Shown: positions 6,833-14,341, counted from the stretch's first letter. The stretch is 15,397 nt of DNA from Bacillota bacterium (GCA_023441965.1 JAEZNB010000093.1:1-15397), one strand, 5' to 3'. Notes: generated by a model from the letters alone, not told the origin. Made by a program: numbers and translations.

Positions 6833-8191
6833 TTAAAGCTTGGAGATTCTCCATATTACACCGGTATTCGGCTGGTATTCGTAGGGGTTTCGCAGGATGG
6901 TAGAGGTATAATCGGAGACATACATGGCTCCGTCCGGTCCGAACCTGACATCGGTAGGTCTTCCCATTCCTCCTTCTTGGCGGGTAACGGCGGGAAAGCC
7001 GCTTTTATTGATCGCAAAGGTGGATACCTGCCCAAAGGTGACATCCACCTTTGAGATTCTGTGCCCATAGCCGGACCGGATCAGTTCCCCGGAGGTTCTA
7101 TAGCGTATGTATCCAAATTCGGCAACATATGCTTCCCCTACCGCTCCGAATGCGGGATTCATGTTAAAATCAAAGCCCATGATATGTGCTTCCGATGGAA
7201 ATACAGCTACCGGTCTTGGAGGTACAGAGGGAATACTGGCCAGCAGCATGGCAGGTATCTCCCCACCCTCCGGAGCAAATCTGGGCTGGTTCACCGGAAG
7301 CCCGGCCGTATAATCCGGCCAGCCGTACCAGGTTCCCGGACTTAAGAGCTGAATCTCATCCAGGGCATTGGCAATTGGTCTGCTCCCTCTGTTTTCATAG
7401 CCCTGATTGGTAAGATAAAGCTGGTTGAAGCCATCATAATTCAGCTGGACAGGATTACGCAGGCCCCAGGCTACCAGCTCCATATCAGATCCATCCGGGT
7501 TGGCCTTTAGGATACTGCCGGACGCCTTCAGCCTGCCATCCACCACTTCGATGGACCTTGAGTTCGGAACCCCAAAGGGCTTGAAGGCACCGGTTAGAGT
7601 CCTTCCTTCCGCAGGTATGAGTACATCCGCCGTTTCATAGTTTATTCCGTTTACCAGAATGAAGGAGCCGGGGTTATCATGCATATCCGGTCCTTCAAAA
7701 ATCCAGTCATTGTCCAATCCTACCACTCCGGAATTCGTATAGGTTCCCAGACCAAAATAAATCTTCCCATCCGGTGCGTAAGTAACACGATTATTGCTGT
7801 AATCACCAAAGCCGGGCAGTCCCCGGACGATATCCCTCCTGCTGCCATCCAATCTTACGATAGAGATGACTCCCTTGGAGGATACATAGATATCCTCATA
7901 ATGGATATTGATGCCGGTAATCGGAACCCGAAAGCCCTCAGCAATCACATCATACTGTCCGTTACTGATTCTGATCACCCTGGGATTACCGGTTGAATGA
8001 CCTGCTTCTGCGTAGATCAGATCCCCGTCATTCGTGAATACGATGCCTACGGGAGACTCCAAGCCCTGCGCGAAGACCTCTACCTGATATCCGGGAGGCA
8101 CACTGATATCATTGGGATTTACACTCCTAGATGAGTCATTTTGCTGGGCAAGCAGCTTGCCGCTTCTCAGTAAATGGTTATTTATAAACAT
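6833..8191 (-). CDS. PQQ-type glucose/sorbosone dehydrogenase-like beta-propeller
   Basis: A 452-residue protein resembling soluble glucose dehydrogenase / L-sorbosone dehydrogenase (GSDH) and NHL-type six-bladed propellers. It opens PPGYQVEVFAQGLESPVGIVF, the typical first blade, and continues with blade phrases such as FTNDGDLIYAEAG, APDGKIYFGLGT, WGLRNPVQLNYDG, WYGWPDYTAGLPV and RFGPDGAMYVSDY. The family oxidises sugars or aldoses with PQQ and Ca2+, usually outside the membrane. Here the N-terminus (MFINNHLLRSGKLLAQQ) has no signal peptide, so it looks cytoplasmic or is exported another way. Whether the host makes PQQ is unknown, so a binding role is equally possible. The ATG at 8189-8191 follows AGGTGG (8199-8204) by seven bases. 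That site lies in the 3' arm of the chemoreceptor gene's terminator. Confidence 0.82.
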   Translation of the reverse strand: MFINNHLLRSGKLLAQQNDSSRSVNPNDISVPPGYQVEVFAQGLESPVGIVFTNDGDLIYAEAGHSTGNPRVIRISNGQYDVIAEGFRVPITGINIHYEDIYVSSKGVISIVRLDGSRRDIVRGLPGFGDYSNNRVTYAPDGKIYFGLGTYTNSGVVGLDNDWIFEGPDMHDNPGSFILVNGINYETADVLIPAEGRTLTGAFKPFGVPNSRSIEVVDGRLKASGSILKANPDGSDMELVAWGLRNPVQLNYDGFNQLYLTNQGYENRGSRPIANALDEIQLLSPGTWYGWPDYTAGLPVNQPRFAPEGGEIPAMLLASIPSVPPRPVAVFPSEAHIMGFDFNMNPAFGAVGEAYVAEFGYIRYRTSGELIRSGYGHRISKVDVTFGQVSTFAINKSGFPAVTRQEGGMGRPTDVRFGPDGAMYVSDYTSTILRNPYEYQPNTGVIWRISKL

Positions 8192-8192
8192 C

Positions 8193-8242
8193 AAAAAACC
8201 ACCTGGAGGAGAACTCTTTACAGTATATTCTGCTCCGGGTGG
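8193..8242 (-). terminator. Intrinsic terminator of MCP gene containing the next gene's Shine-Dalgarno
   Basis: On the minus strand CCACCCGGAG (8233-8242) pairs with CTCCAGGTGG (8199-8208): nine Watson-Crick pairs and one C/A mismatch, with a 24-base loop. Six T (8193-8198) follow at once. AGGTGG in the 3' arm is also the only ribosome-binding site for the propeller gene starting at 8191, and the U-tract is the spacer to its ATG. Folding would therefore both stop transcription and hide the site. Confidence 0.75.
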
Positions 8243-8272
8243 ATTATTCTATGGGATATTGTTACGCCGCCA

Positions 8273-8287
8273 GGCAGGGACCCTGCC
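8273..8287. repeat. 15-base palindrome at MCP stop codon
   Basis: GGCAGGG-A-CCCTGCC is a perfect inverted repeat directly adjoining the chemoreceptor stop codon (8288-8290). No U-tract follows on either strand, so by itself it is not an intrinsic terminator; it may protect the mRNA 3' end. Confidence 0.5.
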
Positions 8288-10309
8288 CTATACCTGGAAA
8301 CGGTCTATGATCTGCTTCAATTGCTTTGCCATGGCGTTCAGGCCCTCACTGGCACTTGCCATCTCTTCCACGGAAGCAGACTGCTCTTCAATAGAGGCAG
8401 ACATCTCCTCTGTGGAGGCCGAGTTCTCCTCGGCAATCGCTGACAGGTTCTCCATCGTGCTTAAGATTTCCAGCTTCATTGTCTCCATCTCATCACCGGA
8501 GATATTCAGCTGTTCCACTGCCTTTTCTGCGGCACTCATTGCTTTTGCGATTCTTAGATACTTATCCTTAGTATTCATCACGCTATCTGTCTGTCTGACA
8601 GTAATAGCGGTTACCTTCTTTATGGTATCCATGGCATTCTGGGAATTCTTCTGAAGCTCGTCAACGATGGTATCAATCTCTCTGGTTGCTTCCGCTGATA
8701 GCTCAGCCAGCTTTCTGATCTCCTCTGCAACCACAGCAAAGCCCTTTCCTGCCTCTCCTGCTCTCGCCGCCTCAATGGACGCATTCAGAGCCAAGAGATT
8801 CGTCTGCTTTGCAATGGAGGAAATAACCGTACTGGCTTCACCGATCTTGTTGGAGCTTTGATGGGTCTGATCGATTACCTCATGGATTTCCTTCGAAGCG
8901 GTATTACTATCCTCAGTGATCAGGGAAAGCTCATCGATCACCACCATACCTTCTGTTACCGCTTCGGTAACCTTTCTTGAAGCCTTGTTTAGATCCTTAA
9001 TGTACTTCTGGTCCTTTTCAATGGTATCACCCAGAATCGTTGCCTTTTCAAATCCGATCTCCAGATCCTTCGCCTGCTCGGAAGCACCATTCGCAACCTC
9101 TCCAACAGTCAATGCCACTTCCTCAGCCGATATCGCCAACTGCTGTGAAGTGGACGACAATTCATCTGAGGCGACAGAGACCTTCTCCGAGGAATCGGAT
9201 ATCTCCCTAACAATTCTCCGAAGATTGTCCGTAATCGCCTGAAGGGCCTTCGACATCTCTCCAACTTCGTCCTTTTTGCCTAGATATTGCTCCGGCACAT
9301 CCTTGGTAATATCGAGGGAGGCAATCCTCTTGGACAGCTCTGCCACTTTCATGATAGGCTTTGCCAGACCGCTGCCTAGGAAGTAGATGATAATGATATA
9401 GGTAACCAGAATCATAGCTGTAAGTAAGATAATTCTATTCTGCAGCTTGGTCACTGATGCAAGCACCTCATGCTTGGGAGCTGTTATGGCAAAGATCCAG
9501 TCACTCCCCTCAATATGATCATAGGCTGCCATCTTTACTTCGCCTCTGAAGAAATATTCTCCTTCACCCTTAGCGGACTCATTTGCTGATACAAAAAAGT
9601 CTGCCAGAGCAGCTAAGCTATCATCTGTCTTTGCCGCTTCTATGGGATTATACTGAGTATTCACCAGTTCCGCGTCGGGATGACCGACAACCGTTCCTTT
9701 GGAATTGAACATATAGCTATAGCCGGTGACTCCATAGGTCGTGTTTTTTACGATTTCGCTTAGGGTATTACCATCCTTACGCCCGATCAATACCCCGACC
9801 ACCTGGTTATCCCGGACAATCGGTGATGCATACATCAAAACGATGCTGTTTGTCACACGGCTGACCAGAAGGTCCGATACATTGGCAGTACCCTCAAAGG
9901 CCTTCTTCACATATTCCCTGTCACCGAGATTACTGATATCTCCCTTGGCGTAACGGGCTGTACCGTCGGGACTCACCACTGCAAGGTCCAGGAAGCTGGT
10001 CCTGTCTAGCACTCTTTGCAATGCCGGTTGCTGCTGTGCCCAGTCCATGCTGATAATTTCATTGTTGACTGTAATCATCTCCAGGATTCTTAGCTGCTCC
10101 ATGACTTGGCCGGTTGTATAATCAGCCACCTTATCAGCCAAAGCAACCAAGGCTCCTCTGGCCTCCTCTGTCAAGGCTGATTTTGCATTTCGGATAGAAA
10201 GAACTCCTACTGTTGCGGATGAGGCTGTGACCAGCAGCAGAAAATAAATCATCAGTCTCACTCTTATACTACTAAGCCGAACCAAACCCATCTTTTTACG
10301 ATGCTTCAT
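8288..10309 (-). CDS. Methyl-accepting chemotaxis protein with dCache sensor
   Basis: A 673-residue transmembrane chemoreceptor that should relay extracellular ligand binding to CheA/CheW and the flagellar motor. Membrane segment 1 is at about 18-40 and segment 2 at about 291-313, bracketing a roughly 250-residue extracellular dCache domain (DLAVVSPDGTARYA, GYSYMFNSKGTVVGHPD, WIFAITAPKHEV). A HAMP linker (314-368) and the cytoplasmic signalling coiled coil follow. The near-invariant hairpin tip is intact at about 499-530 (IAKQTNLLALNASIEAARAG, GKGFAVVAEEIRKLA). Glu/Ser-rich methylation helices flank it (SAIAEENSASTEEMSASIEE). There is no CheR-binding pentapeptide at the C-terminus. GGGAGGG lies four bases before the ATG. 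It has its own sigma-A promoter behind the recR terminator. The ligand cannot be told from sequence. Confidence 0.95.
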   Translation of the reverse strand: MKHRKKMGLVRLSSIRVRLMIYFLLLVTASSATVGVLSIRNAKSALTEEARGALVALADKVADYTTGQVMEQLRILEMITVNNEIISMDWAQQQPALQRVLDRTSFLDLAVVSPDGTARYAKGDISNLGDREYVKKAFEGTANVSDLLVSRVTNSIVLMYASPIVRDNQVVGVLIGRKDGNTLSEIVKNTTYGVTGYSYMFNSKGTVVGHPDAELVNTQYNPIEAAKTDDSLAALADFFVSANESAKGEGEYFFRGEVKMAAYDHIEGSDWIFAITAPKHEVLASVTKLQNRIILLTAMILVTYIIIIYFLGSGLAKPIMKVAELSKRIASLDITKDVPEQYLGKKDEVGEMSKALQAITDNLRRIVREISDSSEKVSVASDELSSTSQQLAISAEEVALTVGEVANGASEQAKDLEIGFEKATILGDTIEKDQKYIKDLNKASRKVTEAVTEGMVVIDELSLITEDSNTASKEIHEVIDQTHQSSNKIGEASTVISSIAKQTNLLALNASIEAARAGEAGKGFAVVAEEIRKLAELSAEATREIDTIVDELQKNSQNAMDTIKKVTAITVRQTDSVMNTKDKYLRIAKAMSAAEKAVEQLNISGDEMETMKLEILSTMENLSAIAEENSASTEEMSASIEEQSASVEEMASASEGLNAMAKQLKQIIDRFQV

Positions 10310-10341
10310 AAAACCCTCCCATGATTTATACTGTCCTTCTT

Positions 10342-10353
10342 AAACTGCAGTTT
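10342..10353. repeat. 12-base palindrome in MCP leader
   Basis: AAACTGCAGTTT is a perfect 12-base inverted repeat in the roughly 115-base untranslated leader of the chemoreceptor gene, about 40 bases before the start codon. It could be an operator or a short mRNA hairpin; nothing more can be said. Confidence 0.35.
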
Positions 10354-10412
10354 TGCCCCTATGTGAAAAATTGAGAAAAAACCGTTATGAAACATATACT
10401 TTTTCCAAAATC

Positions 10413-10437
10413 TATAATAATAATTATTACTATTATA
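10413..10437. promoter_or_regulatory. 25-base AT palindrome over MCP -10 and start site
   Basis: TATAATA (10413-10419) and TATTATA (10431-10437) flank the 12-base perfect palindrome TAATAATTATTA (10418-10429). The whole 25 bases form one inverted repeat with a single mismatched pair. It contains the -10 element and the expected transcription start. This is a plausible repressor site, though runs of A/T make chance palindromes easier. Confidence 0.45.
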
Positions 10438-10460
10438 ATATGAACTTCTTCACATTTCAA
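10432..10460 (-). promoter_or_regulatory. Sigma-A promoter of MCP gene
   Basis: TTGAAA (complement of 10455-10460), a 17-base spacer and a perfect TATAAT (complement of 10432-10437) give a near-consensus vegetative promoter about 120 bases before the chemoreceptor start. I looked for, and do not see, a sigma-28 type motility promoter here. Confidence 0.82.
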
Positions 10461-10492
10461 TAAAAATAGTTTGTCTTTATGTACATTTATTA

Positions 10493-10513
10493 GCATAAAA
10501 TTGATTTTTATGC
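10493..10513. repeat. Perfect 8-bp inverted repeat upstream of MCP promoter
   Basis: GCATAAAA (10493-10500) and TTTTATGC (10506-10513) are perfect complements around the five-base spacer TTGAT. It lies between the recR terminator and the -35 element of the chemoreceptor promoter, so an upstream regulator site is possible. No U-tract follows on the minus strand. Confidence 0.4.
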
Positions 10514-10525
10514 CGATTTATACAC

Positions 10526-10558
10526 AAAAATGGAAAGGGCATAAAAGAGGCCCTTCCC
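10526..10558 (-). terminator. Intrinsic terminator after recR
   Basis: On the minus strand GGGAAGGGC (10550-10558) pairs with GCCCTTTCC (10532-10540) as nine pairs with one G/T wobble. The loop is nine bases (CTCTTTTAT), and ATTTTT follows. It lies 43 bases beyond the recR stop codon and ends the HD-GYP-dnaX-ybaB-recR cluster. Confidence 0.87.
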
Positions 10559-10601
10559 ATCCGGACTGTTTTATGTTCTGTTTTATCATACATCAGGGAG
10601 T

Positions 10602-11198
10602 CTACAGCTCCACTCTGCCCTCAAAGGCCCGGAGCAGTGTGACCTCATCAATATACTCCAGGTCACCGCCGACCGGAATACCGCTGGCGATCCGGCTCAC
10701 CTTAATGCCTGCCGGTTTGATCAGCTTGCTTAGGTACATGGCAGTCGCTTCTCCCTCCAGGCTGGAGTTTGTGGCGATGATTACCTCCTCCACATCCCCT
10801 TGCAGGCGCAGCATCAGCTCCTTCAGCTTAATGTCGGCAGGGCCGATACCCAGCATGGGGGAGATTGCCCCGTGCAGGACATGGTAGACACCCTCATACT
10901 TCCCTGTCTTCTCATAGGCCGCCAGATCTCTCGGATTCTCTACCACCATGATCTGACGCTTATTCCTGCCCGGTGAGGAACAGATCGGGCACAGCTCCTT
11001 ATCCGTCAGGGTGAAGCAATCAGCGCAGTAACGGATGTTCCGCTTCGCCTCTACGATGGAGCCGGACAAGGCTGCCACCTGGTCCTCAGGCATATTTATG
11101 ATATGAAAAGCAAGCCTCTGGGCTGTCTTCACGCCTATACCCGGAAGCCTGGATAGCTCCTCTATTAACTTGCTGATCTGACTGCTGTAATAATCCAT
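10602..11198 (-). CDS. recR: Recombination mediator protein RecR
   Basis: A 198-residue RecR, which with RecO (RecFOR pathway) loads RecA onto SSB-coated single-stranded DNA during gap and break repair. Full family length and architecture are visible: helix-hairpin-helix LPGIGVKTAQRLAFH (18-32), a four-cysteine zinc module at Cys58, Cys61, Cys70 and Cys73, a Toprim domain starting VVENPRD (85-91) and ending near NSSLEGEATAMYL, and the C-terminal ASGIPVGGDLEYIDEVTL Walker-B-like segment. The start codon shares one base with the ybaB stop (TAATG), indicating translational coupling. dnaX-ybaB-recR is the standard order in Firmicutes. A terminator follows 43 bases later. Confidence 0.97.
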   Translation of the reverse strand: MDYYSSQISKLIEELSRLPGIGVKTAQRLAFHIINMPEDQVAALSGSIVEAKRNIRYCADCFTLTDKELCPICSSPGRNKRQIMVVENPRDLAAYEKTGKYEGVYHVLHGAISPMLGIGPADIKLKELMLRLQGDVEEVIIATNSSLEGEATAMYLSKLIKPAGIKVSRIASGIPVGGDLEYIDEVTLLRAFEGRVEL

Positions 11199-11560
11199 TA
11201 GAACGGAAATCCTCCAAGTCCACCCATTCCGCTTAATCCACCGGTAATAGAGCCCATAACCTGTGAGGATTCCTCCTCCATCTTACGCAGAGCCTCATTG
11301 GCTGCTGCCACGATCAGGTCCTCCAGCATCTCTATATCATCGGGATCGACTACTTCCTTGGAGAGCTTAACGGATGCAATTTCCTTCTTACCGGATACCG
11401 TGACTGTAACTGCTCCACCGCCGGCACTTGCTTCCCAGGTCTTCTCCTCCAGCTCCTTCGTCTTCTCCTCCATCTGCTTCTGCATGCGCTGTGCCTGCTT
11501 CATTAAATTGTTCATGTTCCCGGGTAAACCGCCGCCCGGAAATCCGCCTCTTTTCGCCAT
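11198..11560 (-). CDS. ybaB: YbaB/EbfC nucleoid-associated protein
   Basis: A 120-residue YbaB/EbfC family protein: a small dimeric, tweezer-shaped DNA-binding protein, almost always encoded between dnaX and recR. The sequence shows a Gly/Met-rich N-terminus (GGFPGGGLPGNMNNLMKQ), the characteristic helix MQKQMEEKTKELEEKTWEAS, the strand AGGGAVTVTVSGKKEIASVKL, the segment VDPDDIEMLEDLIVAAANEA and a Gly-rich tail. AAGGAG lies nine bases before the ATG. It overlaps recR by one base and has its own sigma-A promoter in the 72-base gap after dnaX. Its exact role in replication or recombination is not settled for the family. Confidence 0.96.
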   Translation of the reverse strand: MAKRGGFPGGGLPGNMNNLMKQAQRMQKQMEEKTKELEEKTWEASAGGGAVTVTVSGKKEIASVKLSKEVVDPDDIEMLEDLIVAAANEALRKMEEESSQVMGSITGGLSGMGGLGGFPF

Positions 11561-11595
11561 CTTATATGACTCCTTTCACTCTTCCTATATGAGAT

Positions 11596-11625
11596 ATTAT
11601 ATTATTGCTTGCTATGATATATCAA
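11596..11625 (-). promoter_or_regulatory. Sigma-A promoter of ybaB-recR
   Basis: TTGATA (complement of 11620-11625), an 18-base spacer and TATAAT (complement of 11596-11601) fall in the short AT-rich gap between dnaX and ybaB. This allows ybaB-recR to be transcribed independently of dnaX. Confidence 0.62.
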
Positions 11626-11632
11626 TACATAC

Positions 11633-13207
11633 TTATTCGTATTGTATCGGCATCTTAATCAGTTTGGCAAGATCGGGAACATCCTCCATCCGTTCCTTCT
11701 CCTTGTCCAGATATTTCGTATTCACCTGAACCTGCTTGCGGATCATCTGGGCCACCGTATCCTTAATAAGCTGCATATGAGGCTCCCTGTCGATGATATC
11801 CTTATCCAGCTCGTTGGTCACTACAATCAGAAGCCCCTGCCCTCCATCTATGCTTAAGGTTGCCCCGGCCAATACCGATGCCAAGGCCGGCGCCTTCCTG
11901 CTGATCTGGGAAATGATGCTCTTCCAGTGATTCGCCGCCTCCTTCACATCCTCCGGTAATGCCTCCGGCATAACAGGCTTTGGCTGCTGAAGCTTGGCCT
12001 TATTCTCTGCTGTGACTTGCTTGGTCTGTGCAGGTGCTGATGTAAATGCACCGCTTTCCAGCTTCTCCTCCAGCTGCTTGATCCTCTCCAGCAGGGAGTC
12101 CAGATTCGTCTCCATCTCCGGCTTACACAGCTTGATGATACTGATCTCGATCAGGACCCGCTTTCTGGCTGCATAGCGGATCTGATTGGATAAGTCGGAG
12201 AAGACCCTGATATAGCGCATGAGGGTCTGTTCCTCCACCTGCTCTGCTTCCTTCTTCAGCTGCAGAAGATTTTCCGTGGAGATCTCGGTAATGATTTCGG
12301 AGACACCCTCCGTCGTCTTCAACAAAAGCAGATTTCTTAAGTACCAGATGAAATCCACCGTAAACTGCCCCAGCTCCCGTCCGCTGCTTTCTATCTCCTC
12401 CAGTAGCTGTATGCAGGAGGAAACATCTGACTGACCGATATGATGTAAGAGCTTGGAGAAGACCACTATATCTACAGCCCCCAGTACCTCGAGGACATTG
12501 TCGTAGGTAAGCTTCTTCCCCAGATAGAAAGAGATACACTGATCCAGCAGGCTAAGGCCGTCTCTTAGGGATCCGTCCGCTACTCTGGCAATATAGCGGA
12601 GAGCTTTCTCCTCTACCTCGATCTGCTCCTCCTCCATCAGCTCCGCCATCCGCGCAGCGATGGTATCTATGGTAATTCGTTTGAAATCATACCTCTGGCA
12701 TCTGGATAAGATGGTTACCGGTATTTTATGCACCTCTGTGGTAGCTAGGATGAATATAACGTAGGAGGGCGGTTCTTCTATGGTCTTCAGCAGGGCATTG
12801 AAGGCTCCCGTTGACAGCATATGAACCTCGTCTATGATATACACCTTATATTTACCTTCTGTCGGAGAGTACCTGACCTCGTCCACGATCTCACGGACAT
12901 TGTCCACTCCGTTGTTGGAGGCTGCATCGATCTCGATCACATTCATGGAGGTCTGGGCCGCGATTCCCTTACACATCCTGCATTCATTGCAGGGATTGCC
13001 GTCCACAGGGTTCTCACAATTAACGACCTTGGCTAAGAGCTTAGCCACGGTCGTCTTACCGGTTCCCCGGGTTCCCGTAAACAGGTAGGCATGTCCGATT
13101 CTGCCGGCCTTAATCTGATTCCTTATGGTTGTAACGATATGGTCCTGCCCTTTGACATCATTAAAATTACCGGGCCGAAACTTTCTGTATAGAGCCGTAT
13201 ATGACAT
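11633..13207 (-). CDS. dnaX: DNA polymerase III gamma/tau subunit
   Basis: The 524-residue clamp-loader ATPase subunit of the replicative polymerase, which loads the beta sliding clamp. It opens YTALYRKFRPGNFNDVKGQ, typical of DnaX. The P-loop GTRGTGKT is at 45-52. The zinc module has Cys64, Cys73, Cys76 and Cys79, Walker B is IIDEVHML (124-131), and the SRC arginine finger is at 168-170. Residues to about 370 form the clamp-loader core; the remainder, with a Gln/Lys-rich linker (KQVTAENKAKLQQPKP), is the tau-type tail that contacts helicase and polymerase. I found no A-AAA-AAG slippery run, so a shortened gamma by frameshifting is not supported. AAAGGAAG precedes the ATG by six bases. It starts 14 bases after the HD-GYP gene and is presumably co-transcribed with it. 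Confidence 0.97.
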   Translation of the reverse strand: MSYTALYRKFRPGNFNDVKGQDHIVTTIRNQIKAGRIGHAYLFTGTRGTGKTTVAKLLAKVVNCENPVDGNPCNECRMCKGIAAQTSMNVIEIDAASNNGVDNVREIVDEVRYSPTEGKYKVYIIDEVHMLSTGAFNALLKTIEEPPSYVIFILATTEVHKIPVTILSRCQRYDFKRITIDTIAARMAELMEEEQIEVEEKALRYIARVADGSLRDGLSLLDQCISFYLGKKLTYDNVLEVLGAVDIVVFSKLLHHIGQSDVSSCIQLLEEIESSGRELGQFTVDFIWYLRNLLLLKTTEGVSEIITEISTENLLQLKKEAEQVEEQTLMRYIRVFSDLSNQIRYAARKRVLIEISIIKLCKPEMETNLDSLLERIKQLEEKLESGAFTSAPAQTKQVTAENKAKLQQPKPVMPEALPEDVKEAANHWKSIISQISRKAPALASVLAGATLSIDGGQGLLIVVTNELDKDIIDREPHMQLIKDTVAQMIRKQVQVNTKYLDKEKERMEDVPDLAKLIKMPIQYE

Positions 13208-13221
13208 GCACAGCTTCCTTT

Positions 13222-14259
13222 CTAGCTTTCCGCACCGTTGATATATTTCCTCGCCAGTGCCTGCTCAAATTGATCACTGATCTGAATGAAGAGCTCGACC
13301 AATTCCGGATCAAAGAGGGTCCCCTTACCCTGACGGATGATCTCCACCGCATCCCTATGTGTAAAGGCCTTCTTATAGGCCCGGTGGGAGGTCAGGGCAT
13401 CATAAACATCCGCTATGGCCAGTATCCTCGCATAGAAGGGAATCTCCTCCCCCTTCAGACCGTTGGGATAACCTGTTCCATCCCATCTTTCATGATGGCA
13501 ATAAGCCAAATCCCTGGCCAGGATCAGAAAGCGGGATTCTCCGGTTTCCTTCATGATCTTATCGAAGGTATCCTTGGCCAGAACCGTGTGGGTCTTCATA
13601 TATTCAAATTCATTATTGTCCAGTGTTGATGCTTTTCTTAGGATGTCATCATTGATACCGATCTTACCGATATCATGGAGGGGAGCTGACCGAAGTAAAT
13701 CAAGGATATCCTCCTCGGCGATCTTTCCCTTAAAATTCTCCCTCTTGGTGACTTCCTCCAAGAGTAGCTTAAAATATGCCGTCGTATTCTTCAGGTGACC
13801 TCCGGTCGTAATGTCCCGGCACTCCACCAGCTCAGCGATGCTGACAGAGATGGTATCCTGATATTCCAGGTACTTCCGGGCCTGATCCCGATGAGCCGCC
13901 AGCTCCAGCTGGATGTTTACCCGGTTCAATATCACTGCTCCGGCGCAGGGCAGCGAAATCAGATCGGCATAACCAAGACGAAAGGCCTTCTCTTCCAAGC
14001 CTGCCTCCCCCTGTCTTAGGAGCAGAAGCACGGGGATATCCTTCCGGTCAGGAATACTGTGAAAGCTATTGATTAGCCTGGTTCCATCAGCTCCTACAAC
14101 CGCAGATGACAACAGAATCAGGTCCGGGCGATTCTCTGATAGGAATCGGAAGCCCTCCTCCTCTGTTTCTGATATGGATAAGCTAATCCTTCCCTCCAGC
14201 GCATGGGTCACCAGCATCTGGATCTCCGGGTCTGTCTCAATCATTAAGACTTGTCTCAT
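13222..14259 (-). CDS. HD-GYP phosphodiesterase with degenerate receiver domain
   Basis: A 345-residue two-domain protein resembling RpfG-type response regulators. Residues 1-120 have the receiver fold, but the key phosphorylation residues are gone. The acceptor Asp is Ser51 (DLILLSSAVVGADG), the conserved Thr/Ser is Leu81, and the conserved Lys is Leu103 (ISLPCAG). Residues 135-340 are an apparently intact HD-GYP domain: GGHLKN (His155), LHDIGKIGI (His195-Asp196), MKTHTVL (His224), CHHERWDGTGYPNGLKG (254-270) and RILAIADVYDALTSHRAY. The domain normally hydrolyses cyclic di-GMP or related cyclic dinucleotides in the cytoplasm. GAGGAG precedes the ATG, and a strong promoter lies 45-73 bases upstream. 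Immediate coupling to dnaX is unusual. Activity is inferred from conserved residues, and control by phosphorylation is unlikely. Confidence 0.9.
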   Translation of the reverse strand: MRQVLMIETDPEIQMLVTHALEGRISLSISETEEEGFRFLSENRPDLILLSSAVVGADGTRLINSFHSIPDRKDIPVLLLLRQGEAGLEEKAFRLGYADLISLPCAGAVILNRVNIQLELAAHRDQARKYLEYQDTISVSIAELVECRDITTGGHLKNTTAYFKLLLEEVTKRENFKGKIAEEDILDLLRSAPLHDIGKIGINDDILRKASTLDNNEFEYMKTHTVLAKDTFDKIMKETGESRFLILARDLAYCHHERWDGTGYPNGLKGEEIPFYARILAIADVYDALTSHRAYKKAFTHRDAVEIIRQGKGTLFDPELVELFIQISDQFEQALARKYINGAES

Positions 14260-14303
14260 GCGTCTCTCCTCATCCGTGTAAACGGCATAACTATTCTTCT
14301 GCC

Positions 14304-14332
14304 ATTATATCATTCCGTTTTATAGAAATCAA
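14304..14332 (-). promoter_or_regulatory. Sigma-A promoter of HD-GYP-dnaX-ybaB-recR cluster
   Basis: TTGATT (complement of 14327-14332), a 17-base spacer and TATAAT (complement of 14304-14309) preceded by TGA, an extended -10, lie in the 82-base gap between the M15 peptidase stop and the HD-GYP start. No terminator for the upstream gene is visible, so read-through into this cluster is possible. Confidence 0.8.
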
Positions 14333-14341
14333 TGTCTGTTG

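Noticed and set aside
6826..6847. ATCTCC/GGAGAT inverted repeat across the propeller gene stop as a terminator
   Set aside because: The six-pair stem is not followed by a U-tract, and the coiled-coil gene promoter begins immediately after.
7061..7413. Plus-strand open frames opposite the propeller gene as real genes
   Set aside because: They overlap a clearly conserved minus-strand gene, lack ribosome-binding sites and encode no recognisable protein; similar antisense frames elsewhere were dropped for the same reason.
8273..8287. Palindrome at the MCP stop as that gene's terminator
   Set aside because: It has a one-base loop and no U-tract; the hairpin at 8193-8242 with six T is the better terminator.
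10310..10424. Cyclic-di-GMP riboswitch in the chemoreceptor leader
   Set aside because: Such switches often precede chemotaxis genes in Clostridia, but the expected conserved core and paired helices are not visible in this AT-rich leader.
11633..13207. Programmed frameshift giving a short DnaX gamma form
   Set aside because: No slippery A-AAA-AAG or comparable homopolymer followed by a hairpin was seen in the region after the core domain.
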